DNA of 64,000 nt from Candidatus Poribacteria bacterium (GTDB lineage Bacteria; Poribacteria; WGA-4E; GCA-2687025), in assembly GCA_018644665.1 (NCBI GenBank), contig JABGQA010000094.1, positions 124,001 through 188,000 on the forward strand. The letters are read 5' to 3'. Position numbers and translations under genes: made by a program. Positions 19,624 through 27,403 of the stretch are shown here, piece after piece. The notes below the pieces were generated by a model that ran no database searches, was not told where the DNA came from, and was given only the letters and a program-made list of their open reading frames with translations. The stretch's first letter is position 1. The number at the start of each line of letters is the position of its first letter.

Positions 19624-19680
19624 ATGTCCTTCCGCGACGCGACGCTGCCCTCACACACCCAACCGAATGGCGCCGCATGA
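19624..19680 (+). CDS. 18-codon leader ORF between TPP riboswitch and thiO
   Basis: ATG at 19624 lies five bases after GGGAG in the aptamer's conserved 3' end. The ORF encodes MSFRDATLPSHTQPNGAA and its TGA overlaps the thiO ATG as ATGA. thiO itself has no evident Shine-Dalgarno upstream of its ATG. The arrangement suggests that TPP binding hides the leader's ribosome binding site and that thiO is translated by coupling. The peptide sequence is not recognised and may matter only as a translated track. Confidence 0.6.
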   Translation: MSFRDATLPSHTQPNGAA

Positions 19681-20807
19681 GTCGACAGCGGGTCATTGTG
19701 ATCGGCGGAGGAGTGTGCGGCCTCGGTGTTGGGTGGAAGCTCGCGGCGGCGGGAGCTGACGTCACCGTATTCGACCGCGGCAAAGCCGGCCGCGAGTCCA
19801 CCTGGGCGGCCGCAGGGATGCTGTGTCCCCAGATGGAACTGCGACCGCAGGAAGAGGACATCTCCGCGCTCGGGCTCGAGAGCATGAAACGCTGGCGCGC
19901 GTTCGCCGCAGATCTCGAAGCCGACAGCGACATCCCGCTCCACTACCGCGACGAGGGCACGCTGTTCATTTCCGCCGACCAGGACGCGGCTGAGCAGCTC
20001 CGCTTCCTGCACGATCACCAGATCGAGCTCGGAATGCCCGTCGAGTGGCTCAGCGGAGCCGAGGTGCGGGAGCGCGAGCCGTACATCTCGCACAACGTCG
20101 TCGCCGGCCTCGTGTGCCTGGACGACCACCACATCGACTGCCGGGGCATGACGCGGGCCCTTGCCGAGGCGTTCGTGCGCCGCGGGGGGGACCTGCGTGA
20201 GGACGCTCCCGTGGATGGCGTCGTCGTCGATGACGCGCGTCTGACGGGCGTACGGGTCAACGGCGAGGTGATCCCCGCGGATGCAGTCGTCGTTGCCGCC
20301 GGGACATGGTCGGGGATGCTCGACGGCCTCGGCGGCGACGTGAAGCCGCCCGTGCGGCCCGTCAAGGGCCAGATGCTGATGCTGCGCCAGCCTGACGAGC
20401 GCATCCTCAGCCACTGCATCTGGGCGCGTTCGTCGCGTGACTTCTGCTACATGGTGCCGAAGGCGGACGGGACGCTTCTGATCGGCGCGACCGTCGAGGA
20501 AGTGGGCTACAACAAGGACGTGACCGCGGGCGCGGTGCTCGACATGCTCCGCGCTGCATGGGGCGTGTTGCCGTCCGTGTACGACCTGCCCATCATCGAG
20601 ACGTGGGCGGGGTTGCGCCCCGCGAGCCGGGACGGCGCGCCCGTACTCGGCGCCACCGACGTGGACGGGCTGTTCATGGCGACCGGCCACTTCCGCAACG
20701 GCATACTGTTCGCGCCGGTGACGGCGGAGGATGTCGCCCACGCGGTCTTGACCGGCGAAACGACGGCCACGATAGCTCCGTACGGCCTCGGCAGATTCGC
20801 CGCGTAG
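19677..20807 (+). CDS. thiO: Glycine oxidase ThiO
   Basis: FAD-dependent oxidase (DAO family) that converts glycine to iminoglycine for thiazole synthesis, 376 aa and cytoplasmic. The FAD-binding Rossmann motif VIVIGGGVCGLGVGWKLA begins at residue 6. A motif typical of ThiO, ESTWAAAGMLCPQME, follows, and the C-terminal THIS/GHFRNGILFAPVT region contacts flavin (seen as ATGHFRNGILFAPVTAE). The track start at 19506 would translate through the riboswitch. ATG at 19677, overlapping the leader ORF stop, is the sensible start. First enzyme gene of the riboswitch-controlled operon. Confidence 0.96.
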   Translation: MSRQRVIVIGGGVCGLGVGWKLAAAGADVTVFDRGKAGRESTWAAAGMLCPQMELRPQEEDISALGLESMKRWRAFAADLEADSDIPLHYRDEGTLFISADQDAAEQLRFLHDHQIELGMPVEWLSGAEVREREPYISHNVVAGLVCLDDHHIDCRGMTRALAEAFVRRGGDLREDAPVDGVVVDDARLTGVRVNGEVIPADAVVVAAGTWSGMLDGLGGDVKPPVRPVKGQMLMLRQPDERILSHCIWARSSRDFCYMVPKADGTLLIGATVEEVGYNKDVTAGAVLDMLRAAWGVLPSVYDLPIIETWAGLRPASRDGAPVLGATDVDGLFMATGHFRNGILFAPVTAEDVAHAVLTGETTATIAPYGLGRFAA

Positions 20808-20819
20808 GAAGTCGCCACG

Positions 20820-21023
20820 ATGCGTGTACAGGTCAATGGTGTGGAACGAGAGACCGCCGCGGCCACCGTCGGCGACCTGTTGCGGGAGATGGGTATCGAC
20901 AGCGCGAAGCGGGGATCCGCCGTCGCGATCAACGACTCGGTGGCGCCGCGCGCGGCGTGGGATGAGACAGCGTTGCACGAGGACGACCGTGTAGAGGTCA
21001 TCCGGCCAGTTCAGGGAGGGTAG
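20820..21023 (+). CDS. thiS: Sulfur carrier protein ThiS
   Basis: A 67-aa ubiquitin-like sulfur carrier for thiazole formation. It starts [20 protein letters not shown], contains [10 protein letters not shown] and ends in RPVQGG, the Gly-Gly tail that is adenylated and thiocarboxylated. It lies 12 bp after thiO. The GGAGGG encoding the two C-terminal glycines also supplies the purine-rich ribosome binding site for thiG. No thiF is present in the window. Confidence 0.96.
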   Translation: MRVQVNGVERETAAATVGDLLREMGIDSAKRGSAVAINDSVAPRAAWDETALHEDDRVEVIRPVQGG

Positions 21024-21030
21024 CGACGCA

Positions 21031-21810
21031 ATGGCGGCCGACACGCTCGGGATAGGTCCGCTGCAGGTCGACTCGCGGCTGTTCGTCGGGTCGTCCAACT
21101 ACCCGAACCTCCAGGTGATGCTGGACGCGATCGCGGCCAGCGGCGCGGAAGTGGTCACCGTGGCCATCCGGCGCGTCGACCTGTCCGATCCGTCCGGCGA
21201 GGGTGTCGTCGACGTCCTGACGCGCGGGGGATACACGCTCCTACCGAATACCGCGGGGTGCTACACCGCGAAGGACGCCGTGCTCACCGCGCAGCTCGCG
21301 CGCGAAGCCCTGGAGACCGACCTGATCAAGCTCGAGGTCATTGGCGACGATCGAACCTTGTTCCCCGACGCCGAGGAGTTGCTGACCGCCACGTCGCAAC
21401 TCATCGCCGACGGGTTCACGGTGCTGCCGTACACGAACGACGATCCGATCGTGGCCCGCAAGCTCATGGATCTCGGCTGCGCTGCGGTGATGCCGCTGGG
21501 CGCCCCGATAGGCTCCGGGCTTGGCATACGCAACCCTCACAACATCGCGATCATCCGCGAGATGATCTCCGTGCCGCTCATCGTCGACGCCGGTGTAGGC
21601 GCGGCATCCGACGCCGCGGTCGCGATGGAACTCGGATGTGACGGCGTGCTGATGAATACGGCCATCGCCGGAGCGCGCGATCCTGTGAAGATGGCTACCG
21701 CGATGAACCTGGCGGTCCGCGCGGGGCGCGCAGGTTTTCTCGCAGGTCGCGTCCCTCGGAAGATGTACGCGACCGCGTCGAGCCCGATCCACGGCGTAAT
21801 CGGCACGTGA
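21031..21810 (+). CDS. thiG: Thiazole synthase ThiG
   Basis: TIM-barrel enzyme that condenses DXP, iminoglycine and ThiS-thiocarboxylate into the thiazole phosphate, 259 aa. Signatures include FVGSSNYPN, the Schiff-base lysine region [29 protein letters not shown] and the phosphate-binding [12 protein letters not shown] with [17 protein letters not shown]. It is found 7 bp after thiS and overlaps thiE by four bases (GTGA). With ThiO rather than ThiH upstream, this is the aerobic, glycine-oxidase route. Confidence 0.98.
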   Translation: MAADTLGIGPLQVDSRLFVGSSNYPNLQVMLDAIAASGAEVVTVAIRRVDLSDPSGEGVVDVLTRGGYTLLPNTAGCYTAKDAVLTAQLAREALETDLIKLEVIGDDRTLFPDAEELLTATSQLIADGFTVLPYTNDDPIVARKLMDLGCAAVMPLGAPIGSGLGIRNPHNIAIIREMISVPLIVDAGVGAASDAAVAMELGCDGVLMNTAIAGARDPVKMATAMNLAVRAGRAGFLAGRVPRKMYATASSPIHGVIGT

Positions 21811-22424
21811 AGCTGCGGGCGGCGGATCGGCTGTACCTCATCACTGACGCCGGCCGCGCCGCCCACCCACTCGCCCACGTCATTGACGCAGCGTGCGGAG
21901 CCGGCCTACGCCTTGCCCAGATCCGCGACAAGGACCTCGCCGACGACGAATACGCCGCTCAGGCGTCCTCCATGCTGGCGACCGCGCGCGCGAACGGGAC
22001 GCGAATCCTCCTGAACGGTCGTCCCCATCTCGTACGCGTGACGGGCGCCGACGGCGTGCATCTCCCTAGCGCGCGCTCTATCGCAGACGCCCGGGCCGTG
22101 ACTGGGCGAGACGTCCTGGTAGGCTACTCGGCGCACGGCGAGGCGGAACTCCGATACGCGGAGCAAGCTGGGGCCGACTTCGTCACCTTGAGCCCCGTGT
22201 ACCCTACGGCGAGCAAACCCGGCGCGCGCGCCTTGGGATTGCCCGCGTTTGCCGACATGGCCGCGCAGTGCGCCGTGCCCGTGTTCGCGTTGGGCGGCGT
22301 GACTCCGGCTAATGCGGCAGCGTGCCGCGAAGCTGGCGCCTACGGCGTCGCTGTCTGCGGCGCGATCGTGGGGGCCGCGGACCCGGCGTCCGCGACGGCT
22401 GACTTGCTGGAGGCGTCACGATAG
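21807..22424 (+). CDS. thiE: Thiamine phosphate synthase ThiE
   Basis: Joins HMP-pyrophosphate to the thiazole phosphate to give thiamine phosphate, 205 aa, TIM barrel. Motifs seen are LAQIRDKDL (substrate and Mg2+ binding), [27 protein letters not shown] (pyrophosphate site) and [12 protein letters not shown]. The GTG start overlaps the thiG stop as GTGA, showing translational coupling. The gene's 3' end contains the GGAGG that serves the following methyltransferase gene. Confidence 0.97.
   Translation: MKLRAADRLYLITDAGRAAHPLAHVIDAACGAGLRLAQIRDKDLADDEYAAQASSMLATARANGTRILLNGRPHLVRVTGADGVHLPSARSIADARAVTGRDVLVGYSAHGEAELRYAEQAGADFVTLSPVYPTASKPGARALGLPAFADMAAQCAVPVFALGGVTPANAAACREAGAYGVAVCGAIVGAADPASATADLLEASR
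22409..22423 (+). promoter_or_regulatory. Shine-Dalgarno followed by ATA (probable non-canonical start overlapping thiE stop)
   Basis: GGAGG at 22409-22413 is followed by seven bases and then ATA at 22421, which overlaps the thiE TAG as ATAG. This mirrors the GTGA overlap of thiG/thiE. The frame then reads [26 protein letters not shown], a plausible family N-terminus that the TTG at 22490 would remove. Confidence 0.55.
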
Positions 22425-23347
22425 GGGCTCTTCGCGCCGTCACAACGCGTGACGCGCACAACGAACTGGCCGCGGGCGAGTGCCTGGCGTTGACAGGCGG
22501 GCGCCCGGACGCCGAGGGCGTAGCGGACGCGGGGACGGTTGCCCACGTAGAGCGATCTGCGTACGTGCGCTACGGCGCGCGTGTTCTGGCCTGCGGCGTC
22601 GATCTCGCAGCGCTAGTTGAGTCCGTGCGGGCAGTCGGCGACTGGGCAGACGGCTTCAGGGTCGAGTTCCGTAGCCTTGTCGAGGACTCCGGCCTGCGAC
22701 AGCGGCCGTCGATCATCGCCGTCGCCGATGCGATGGGCGAAGCTCGGCCAGACCTGCACGACCCCAGCTCGCGCCTGCTTCTCGTCGAGCAACGGGAAGA
22801 GGTATGGCTAGGCGAGATCCTCGCGGAGCCCGACCGGTCCTATGACCTGCATGACGAGAAGCCGCACCGCACGTCCGCGTCGTTGCCGTCGCGGCTGGCC
22901 CGCGCGCTGGTGAATCTCGCAGGCGCCGACGTGGCTCGCGTCGTCGATCCGTGTTGCGGGACCGGGTCGATCCTGCTGGAGGCGTGCCGCGTCGGCATCG
23001 CGGCCGTCGGCGCGGATCGCAACAAGCGTATGGCAGGCATGAGTAAGAAGAACCTCGAACACTTCGCGTACGAGGCCGCTGTATCCCACTGTGACAGCGC
23101 CGACTTGGCGTGCGCCGCCGATGCGGTAGTCACCGACCTCCCCTACGGCCGCAACCTCGAGGCCGACCCGGCGAACATCGCGTCCATCTTGCAGGCCTGC
23201 GCGGGCATGGCGCCCGTAGGCGTCTTCGCGGCCGGTGAGGATATCACGGGTGGACTTGTCGAGGCCGGGTATGCGACGGTCGCGCTCTACCGGGTCCGCA
23301 AATACAACGCCTTCACGCGCTTCATCCACCTCGCGAAGAAGGCGTGA
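22421..23347 (+). CDS. TRM11/Trm-G10-like RNA methyltransferase
   Basis: SAM-dependent nucleic-acid methyltransferase resembling archaeal Trm-G10 and TRM11 (N2-guanine methylation of tRNA), 308 aa from the proposed ATA start or 285 from TTG at 22490. The N-terminal half looks THUMP-like. The catalytic half has KPHRTSASLPSRLARALVNLAG, SAM motif VVDPCCGTGSILLEA and the catalytic motif TDLPYGRN, in the D/N-PPY position but with Leu for the first Pro. It is in the same direction as and overlapping thiE, so probably read from the TPP-controlled transcript. A link between tRNA modification and thiamine is not established. Target RNA is unknown. Confidence 0.82.
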   Translation: MGALRAVTTRDAHNELAAGECLALTGGRPDAEGVADAGTVAHVERSAYVRYGARVLACGVDLAALVESVRAVGDWADGFRVEFRSLVEDSGLRQRPSIIAVADAMGEARPDLHDPSSRLLLVEQREEVWLGEILAEPDRSYDLHDEKPHRTSASLPSRLARALVNLAGADVARVVDPCCGTGSILLEACRVGIAAVGADRNKRMAGMSKKNLEHFAYEAAVSHCDSADLACAADAVVTDLPYGRNLEADPANIASILQACAGMAPVGVFAAGEDITGGLVEAGYATVALYRVRKYNAFTRFIHLAKKA

Positions 23348-23371
23348 CCGCATCGCCGGAGACGTCGACCG

Positions 23372-24316
23372 TCACGCGCCCTCGGCGAGATCCCCAAACA
23401 ACTCCTGTAGGCGTCGCTTGTCGGCTGCGGGTAGCGTGGGGTCGTCCAACGCGGCGTTGTTCGTCTCCAAGTTCGGGATGCGTGACGTTCCTGTGATGAC
23501 CGTCGAGATCGCCGGGTGATCCGCGGCGAAGCGGTACCCCGCGCTCACGACCGAATCGACCGCACCGGAAACGAGCCAATCTAGCGGATTCGCTTCCGTC
23601 AGCGCGTCGGCGGAGATCAGCTCTCGGTCGCGCCATTCGCGCATCAGTTCCTCTAGCTGGTCCGGCCGCGTCAGCTTCACGCGCACCGAGGCCATGTTCA
23701 TCACACCCACGTCGTGCTGGGCGGCGAGCGGGAGCGTCTCCTTCGCGGCGTACTGGTTGAGGATGCCGTACTTCAGCATCACGGTGTCCCAGTGACCTGG
23801 GTGCTCGGTAAGGGCGCGCGTCAGCATCGAGTGGTCGGGGTCTTGGAAGAACATCTCGGTAATGCCGACGAACCGTATCTTGCCGCTCTCCTGCAGCCGA
23901 CGCATCGTCGGGTGGTGCCGTTCGACGACCTCGTCGTAGATGTTCGGCGTTACCCCGTGGAACTGCATGACGTCGATGACGTCGATGCGGAGCCGTCTGA
24001 GGCTCGAGTCCACCGACCGCACCAGATCCTCGGGGTCCTCCTTAACGCGGCCATCGGCGTGCGGCGACCACTTCGTCGCCATGTAGAAAGCGTCACGCGG
24101 GACGCCGTCGAGGCAACGCCCCAGGATTTCCTCGCTGTCCCCGTAGTTGGCCGACGAATCGATGAGGTTGACGCCCAGGTCGAGGCATCGGCGAACGAGC
24201 GCTTCCTGCTCCGCGTCGGTCAGCCCGGTTCCCTGGCCCAAACGGCTGGGGCCGCCGCTTCCGTAGCTCATCAGCGAGACTTCGAGGCCGGTCCTACCCA
24301 ACGTGCGGTACTGCAT
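23372..24316 (-). CDS. Aldo/keto reductase
   Basis: NAD(P)H-dependent oxidoreductase with a TIM barrel, 314 aa. Catalytic residues are recognisable: Asp and Tyr in LIDSSANYGDSEEILG, Lys in FYMATKWSPH and His in VMQFHGVTP. The N-terminus QYRTLGRTGLEVS is typical of the family, and VITGTSRIPNLETN near the C-terminus corresponds to the cofactor-binding loop. The substrate is unknown. It is convergent with the thi-operon methyltransferase and divergent from ribD. Confidence 0.94.
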   Translation of the reverse strand: MQYRTLGRTGLEVSLMSYGSGGPSRLGQGTGLTDAEQEALVRRCLDLGVNLIDSSANYGDSEEILGRCLDGVPRDAFYMATKWSPHADGRVKEDPEDLVRSVDSSLRRLRIDVIDVMQFHGVTPNIYDEVVERHHPTMRRLQESGKIRFVGITEMFFQDPDHSMLTRALTEHPGHWDTVMLKYGILNQYAAKETLPLAAQHDVGVMNMASVRVKLTRPDQLEELMREWRDRELISADALTEANPLDWLVSGAVDSVVSAGYRFAADHPAISTVITGTSRIPNLETNNAALDDPTLPAADKRRLQELFGDLAEGA

Positions 24317-24416
24317 GGCAGACGAATCCCATCAGTGTCAGTATGTTACGGCTGCGCGCGTCACAGCCTATCATTGCTGGCGGACGTCGCGGCACGCAAG
24401 CCACGCGGAGGACTCG

Positions 24417-25520
24417 ATGGACGCGGACGACGAACGCTGGATGGCTCGCGCCTTGGAACTGGCGGACGTGGCGAACGGCCATACGTCACCGAATCCGTCC
24501 GTAGGCGCCGTGGTCGTGCGGAACGGCGTGTGCGTCGGTGCCGGGTACCATCCCCGCGCGGGCGAACCGCACGGCGAGGTATTCGCGTTGCGCGAGGCAG
24601 GCGACAAGGCTCGCGGCGCGACGCTCTACACGACCCTCGAGCCGTGCAGCCACACGGGGCGGACGCCGCCCTGCGCCGAGTTGATTCTACGCAGCGACGT
24701 CGCGCGCGTAGTCTCGGCGATGCAGGATCCCGACCCTCGTGTATCCGGCCGTGGACACGACAGGCTGCGGGCTGCAGGCATCGTCGTTGACGTGGGCGTG
24801 CTCGAGCCGGCCGCCCAACGCACGCACGCAGCCTACATAAAGTGGAAGACGACCCGTCTGCCCTTCGTGACGATGAAGGCCGCGATGAGCCTGGACGGCA
24901 AGACCGCTACGGTCGCCGGGGAGTCTCAGTGGATCACGTCGCCGGCCGCCCGGCTCGAGGGGCACCGGCTACGGGACACGCACGACGCGATCCTGGTCGG
25001 CGTCGGCACGGTCCTGGCTGACGACCCCAGCCTCACGGCGCGCCCGCCAGGCGGAGGCCGGGACCCCGCGCGGATCGTGCTCGACACGCGTGCTCGAACG
25101 CCTGTCACGGCGCGCATCCTGACGCAGACCTCCCCCGCGCCGACGGTGGTTGTCACCAGCGCCGCCGCGCACGCATCACGCGTGTCTGCGCTGCGTGATG
25201 CGGGCGCCGTGGTCTGGACCGTTTCGGCGAACGCTGGTGGCGTGGACCTCGCGGCTACGCTCGCCCGTTGCGGCGAGGAGTCCCTGCTCAGCGTCCTTGT
25301 GGAAGGCGGCAGCCGGACGCACGGGAGCTTCGTGCGGGCGCGACTCATCGACCGCGTCGTGGCGTTCGTGGCGCCGACAGTTCTCGGCGGGGAGAGCGCC
25401 CTCGCCGCCGTCGGCGGCCCTGGGTTCGAGCGACTCGCCGACGCCCTCGCGTTCGCGTCATGGGACGCCCGTCCCTGTGGGCCGGACTTCGTCCTCGAGG
25501 GCCTCGTCTCCCATGCGTGA
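24417..25520 (+). CDS. ribD: Bifunctional riboflavin biosynthesis protein RibD (deaminase/reductase)
   Basis: Second and third steps of riboflavin synthesis, 367 aa. The N-terminal deaminase has the zinc site PHGEVFALREAG and TTLEPCSHTGRTPPCAELI; the usual HAE appears as HGE. The C-terminal reductase domain starts near FVTMKAAMSLDGKTAT and includes SQWITSPAAR and LLSVLVEGGSRTHGSFV. ATG at 24417 follows GGAGGACTCG, a strong ribosome binding site, and removes 38 doubtful residues from the track ORF. No other rib gene and no FMN riboswitch is seen in the 100-bp upstream gap. Confidence 0.96.
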   Translation: MDADDERWMARALELADVANGHTSPNPSVGAVVVRNGVCVGAGYHPRAGEPHGEVFALREAGDKARGATLYTTLEPCSHTGRTPPCAELILRSDVARVVSAMQDPDPRVSGRGHDRLRAAGIVVDVGVLEPAAQRTHAAYIKWKTTRLPFVTMKAAMSLDGKTATVAGESQWITSPAARLEGHRLRDTHDAILVGVGTVLADDPSLTARPPGGGRDPARIVLDTRARTPVTARILTQTSPAPTVVVTSAAAHASRVSALRDAGAVVWTVSANAGGVDLAATLARCGEESLLSVLVEGGSRTHGSFVRARLIDRVVAFVAPTVLGGESALAAVGGPGFERLADALAFASWDARPCGPDFVLEGLVSHA

Positions 25521-25540
25521 TCGCACGGAACGAGGCCGCC

Positions 25541-25569
25541 TTTTGGGCCGCCTTCCGCTGTGGTACCAT
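25541..25569 (+). promoter_or_regulatory. Probable promoter of lipoprotein gene (possibly leaderless)
   Basis: TTTTGG (25541-25546), a 17-bp spacer, then TACCAT (25564-25569) with an extended TGG before it. The predicted transcription start falls on or next to the ATG at 25576, which would give a leaderless mRNA. Confidence 0.45.
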
Positions 25570-25575
25570 GGGCGC

Positions 25576-26178
25576 ATGAAACTCAGCCCTCTGTACGTCT
25601 CGCTTGCCGCGTGCCTGCTTCTGTCCGCGATGGGGTGCTCGGGTCTGTACGCAGGCCACAAGTTCGCCGTGTCCACGGAGACCGCGCACCAACTGCCCGA
25701 ATCCAAGGGCGTCATCTCCCAGCAGCGGGGCATCGGCGTTGCGGTCGCCGCCCAGAACGAGGTGAAAGACGCCGACGTGTTCTACGTCGTCATCATGAAT
25801 GAATCCGGCGAATACGTGAAATACGACAAGAACGCGTTGCGCCTCATCGACGACACAGGCAAGGAGCACAAGCCGCTCAACCGGCACCGCGTCAAGCAGT
25901 TGACGAAGCGCTACAAGCCCAGACCTCCCATCGGCTTCTCGCGCGATGTGTTCTCGCAGAGACAGGCCCACGCCGACATCGGCGACCGCGTGAGCCCTCT
26001 GAATGCCGCAGACGTCTTTACGTCGACGGTCATGCCGGGAAGTCGTGGGACCTTCTTCGTCTACTTTCCGACAAAGAGCGTGTCCTCGCCCGTGCTGCAC
26101 CTGAAGGTCGGTGGGATCGAGCTCGGCGGCTTCGGAGACGAACTCATCTTCATGTACCGCTTCGAGGTGCAGGAGTAA
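25576..26178 (+). CDS. Predicted lipoprotein of unknown function
   Basis: A 200-aa protein with a type II signal peptide: MKLSPLYVSLAACLLLSAMGC, with Cys as the lipidation site. The mature part is predicted beta-rich (VFYVVIMNESGEYVKYDKNALRLID, RGTFFVYFPTKSVSSPVLHL) and contains a basic middle stretch (KEHKPLNRHRVKQLTKRYKPRPP). I do not recognise a named family. It is followed at 3 bp by an NHL-repeat lipoprotein and is likely co-transcribed with it and the export/peptidase block. No purine-rich site precedes the ATG. Confidence 0.8.
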   Translation: MKLSPLYVSLAACLLLSAMGCSGLYAGHKFAVSTETAHQLPESKGVISQQRGIGVAVAAQNEVKDADVFYVVIMNESGEYVKYDKNALRLIDDTGKEHKPLNRHRVKQLTKRYKPRPPIGFSRDVFSQRQAHADIGDRVSPLNAADVFTSTVMPGSRGTFFVYFPTKSVSSPVLHLKVGGIELGGFGDELIFMYRFEVQE

Positions 26179-26181
26179 CTC

Positions 26182-27138
26182 GTGCGCTGGCCGGCACTCG
26201 CCTTCGCCGTCCTGTGCGCGGTCGGGTGCGCCGAGAGCCCACGTCTGCAGCCGCCGGTGGTGAGGTCGAGTGCAGCCACGCCGGCTGGCGCGACGGAACT
26301 CGTCGACATCCTCCCGATTGGGTCCATCGGCGGCCCTGGAGCGGGCCCCGGGCAGTTCCGCGAGCCCTCCGGCCTGGTCGTTGGGCCCGATGGCGCGCTG
26401 TACGTGGCGGACCCGGGCAACCACCGAGTGGTAGTCGTCGAGTCCGGCAGCCAGGCTCCTTCAGTCCTCGGCTCGTTCGGGTGGGACTCCGGCGAATTCG
26501 ACACGCCGGACGCGCTCGCGCTGAGCCCCGTACAGCGACCCATGCTGTACATAGCAGAGCGTGGCAACCGTCGAGTGCAGGTGTGCGACGTCGGGAATCT
26601 GCTGTACCGCGTGGTCGTGGCGGACGCGGCCGACGAGCGTCTAGACCCCGCGGGTCTGGCCGTGGGCCGCAACAACGAGCTGTACGTCACCGATGCCGTC
26701 GGCCACCGCGTATGGCGCATCGCGTCCAACGGCGCGGTCGAGTGGACGCGCGGGGGCTTCGGCCAGGCCTTGGACCGGTTGGATGCGCCATCCGGCATCG
26801 CCCTGGACGCGCGCGGTGGCATGCTCGTGTCCGACACCGGCAACAGCCGCCTCGTGCGCATGGACTTCGCCGGGAACGTCGGCGATACCTGGAGGCCCGA
26901 GGGGATGGAGTCGCCAGGGCCAATCGCGTGGAGCGCGGGCCGCTGGTATGTGTGCGACCGTCGGGCGGCTGACATCCTCGTACTGGACGATCACGGCAGT
27001 CTTCTGCTGAAGTTCGGCGCTGGCGCCGTCGGGGATCCAAGCGGGGTCGCCGTCCGCGAGGGCACTGTGTACGTGTCGGACCGGGTCGCGCACGACATCA
27101 AGGTATTCCGAGTCATAGAGGCCAGCGACCGCGATTGA
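26182..27138 (+). CDS. NHL repeat lipoprotein
   Basis: A 318-aa envelope protein with lipobox FAVLCAVGC and a beta-propeller built of NHL repeats. Repeat units such as FREPSGLVVGPDGALYVADPGNHRVVVV, then RPMLYIAERGNRRVQV and LDARGGMLVSDTGNSRLVRM show the D-x-G-N-x-R-V/L pattern. NHL propellers usually bind proteins or ligands and no catalytic motif is evident. GTG at 26182 has AGGAG a few bases upstream, inside the end of the preceding lipoprotein gene. Confidence 0.9.
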   Translation: MRWPALAFAVLCAVGCAESPRLQPPVVRSSAATPAGATELVDILPIGSIGGPGAGPGQFREPSGLVVGPDGALYVADPGNHRVVVVESGSQAPSVLGSFGWDSGEFDTPDALALSPVQRPMLYIAERGNRRVQVCDVGNLLYRVVVADAADERLDPAGLAVGRNNELYVTDAVGHRVWRIASNGAVEWTRGGFGQALDRLDAPSGIALDARGGMLVSDTGNSRLVRMDFAGNVGDTWRPEGMESPGPIAWSAGRWYVCDRRAADILVLDDHGSLLLKFGAGAVGDPSGVAVREGTVYVSDRVAHDIKVFRVIEASDRD

Positions 27139-27172
27139 CGCGCAGGCGTCACCGATCTGACCGGTCTTGGCG

Positions 27173-27178
27173 TATAAT
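27173..27178 (+). promoter_or_regulatory. Perfect -10 hexamer TATAAT
   Basis: TATAAT lies 18 bases before the ATG at 27197. No acceptable -35 was found at 16-18 bp; TTGACG at 27135 is too far away. The track's TTG start at 27167 would translate through this hexamer, which argues for the later ATG. Confidence 0.4.
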
Positions 27179-27196
27179 TGGCAGCGGCCCGTGGGG

Positions 27197-27403
27197 ATGC
27201 GCATGCGCGACGAGGCGCCCAAGACATTCGTGGCAACCGACGGCGACAGACCTGCTGCGGAGGCCGAGTTCTACAAAGCGGCCGAGCGCCTGCTCCCCCA
27301 ACTGACCGACGAGGAGTGGGAGGAGTTGCTGGACTCATTCCAGGACATGCGGCGTCGCCTCCGTCGCTACCAATTCGACCAGAACATCGGGTATTTCTAT
27401 TGA
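27197..27403 (+). CDS. Small conserved-looking protein of unknown function
   Basis: A 68-aa acidic/basic helical protein (MRMRDEAPKTFVATDGDRPA, AEAEFYKAAERLLPQLTDEEWEELL, DSFQDMRRRLRRYQFDQNIGYFY). It has no signal peptide or membrane segment. I recognise no family. Its TGA overlaps the TTG start of the M28 peptidase gene as TTGA, so it may be a small accessory protein translated together with it. The track start at TTG 27167 would add ten residues. Confidence 0.6.
   Translation: MRMRDEAPKTFVATDGDRPAAEAEFYKAAERLLPQLTDEEWEELLDSFQDMRRRLRRYQFDQNIGYFY

Noticed and set aside
19179-21098. 639-aa minus-strand ORF antisense to thiO and thiS
   Set aside because: Shadow of GC-rich real genes; no family resemblance and it covers the riboswitch.
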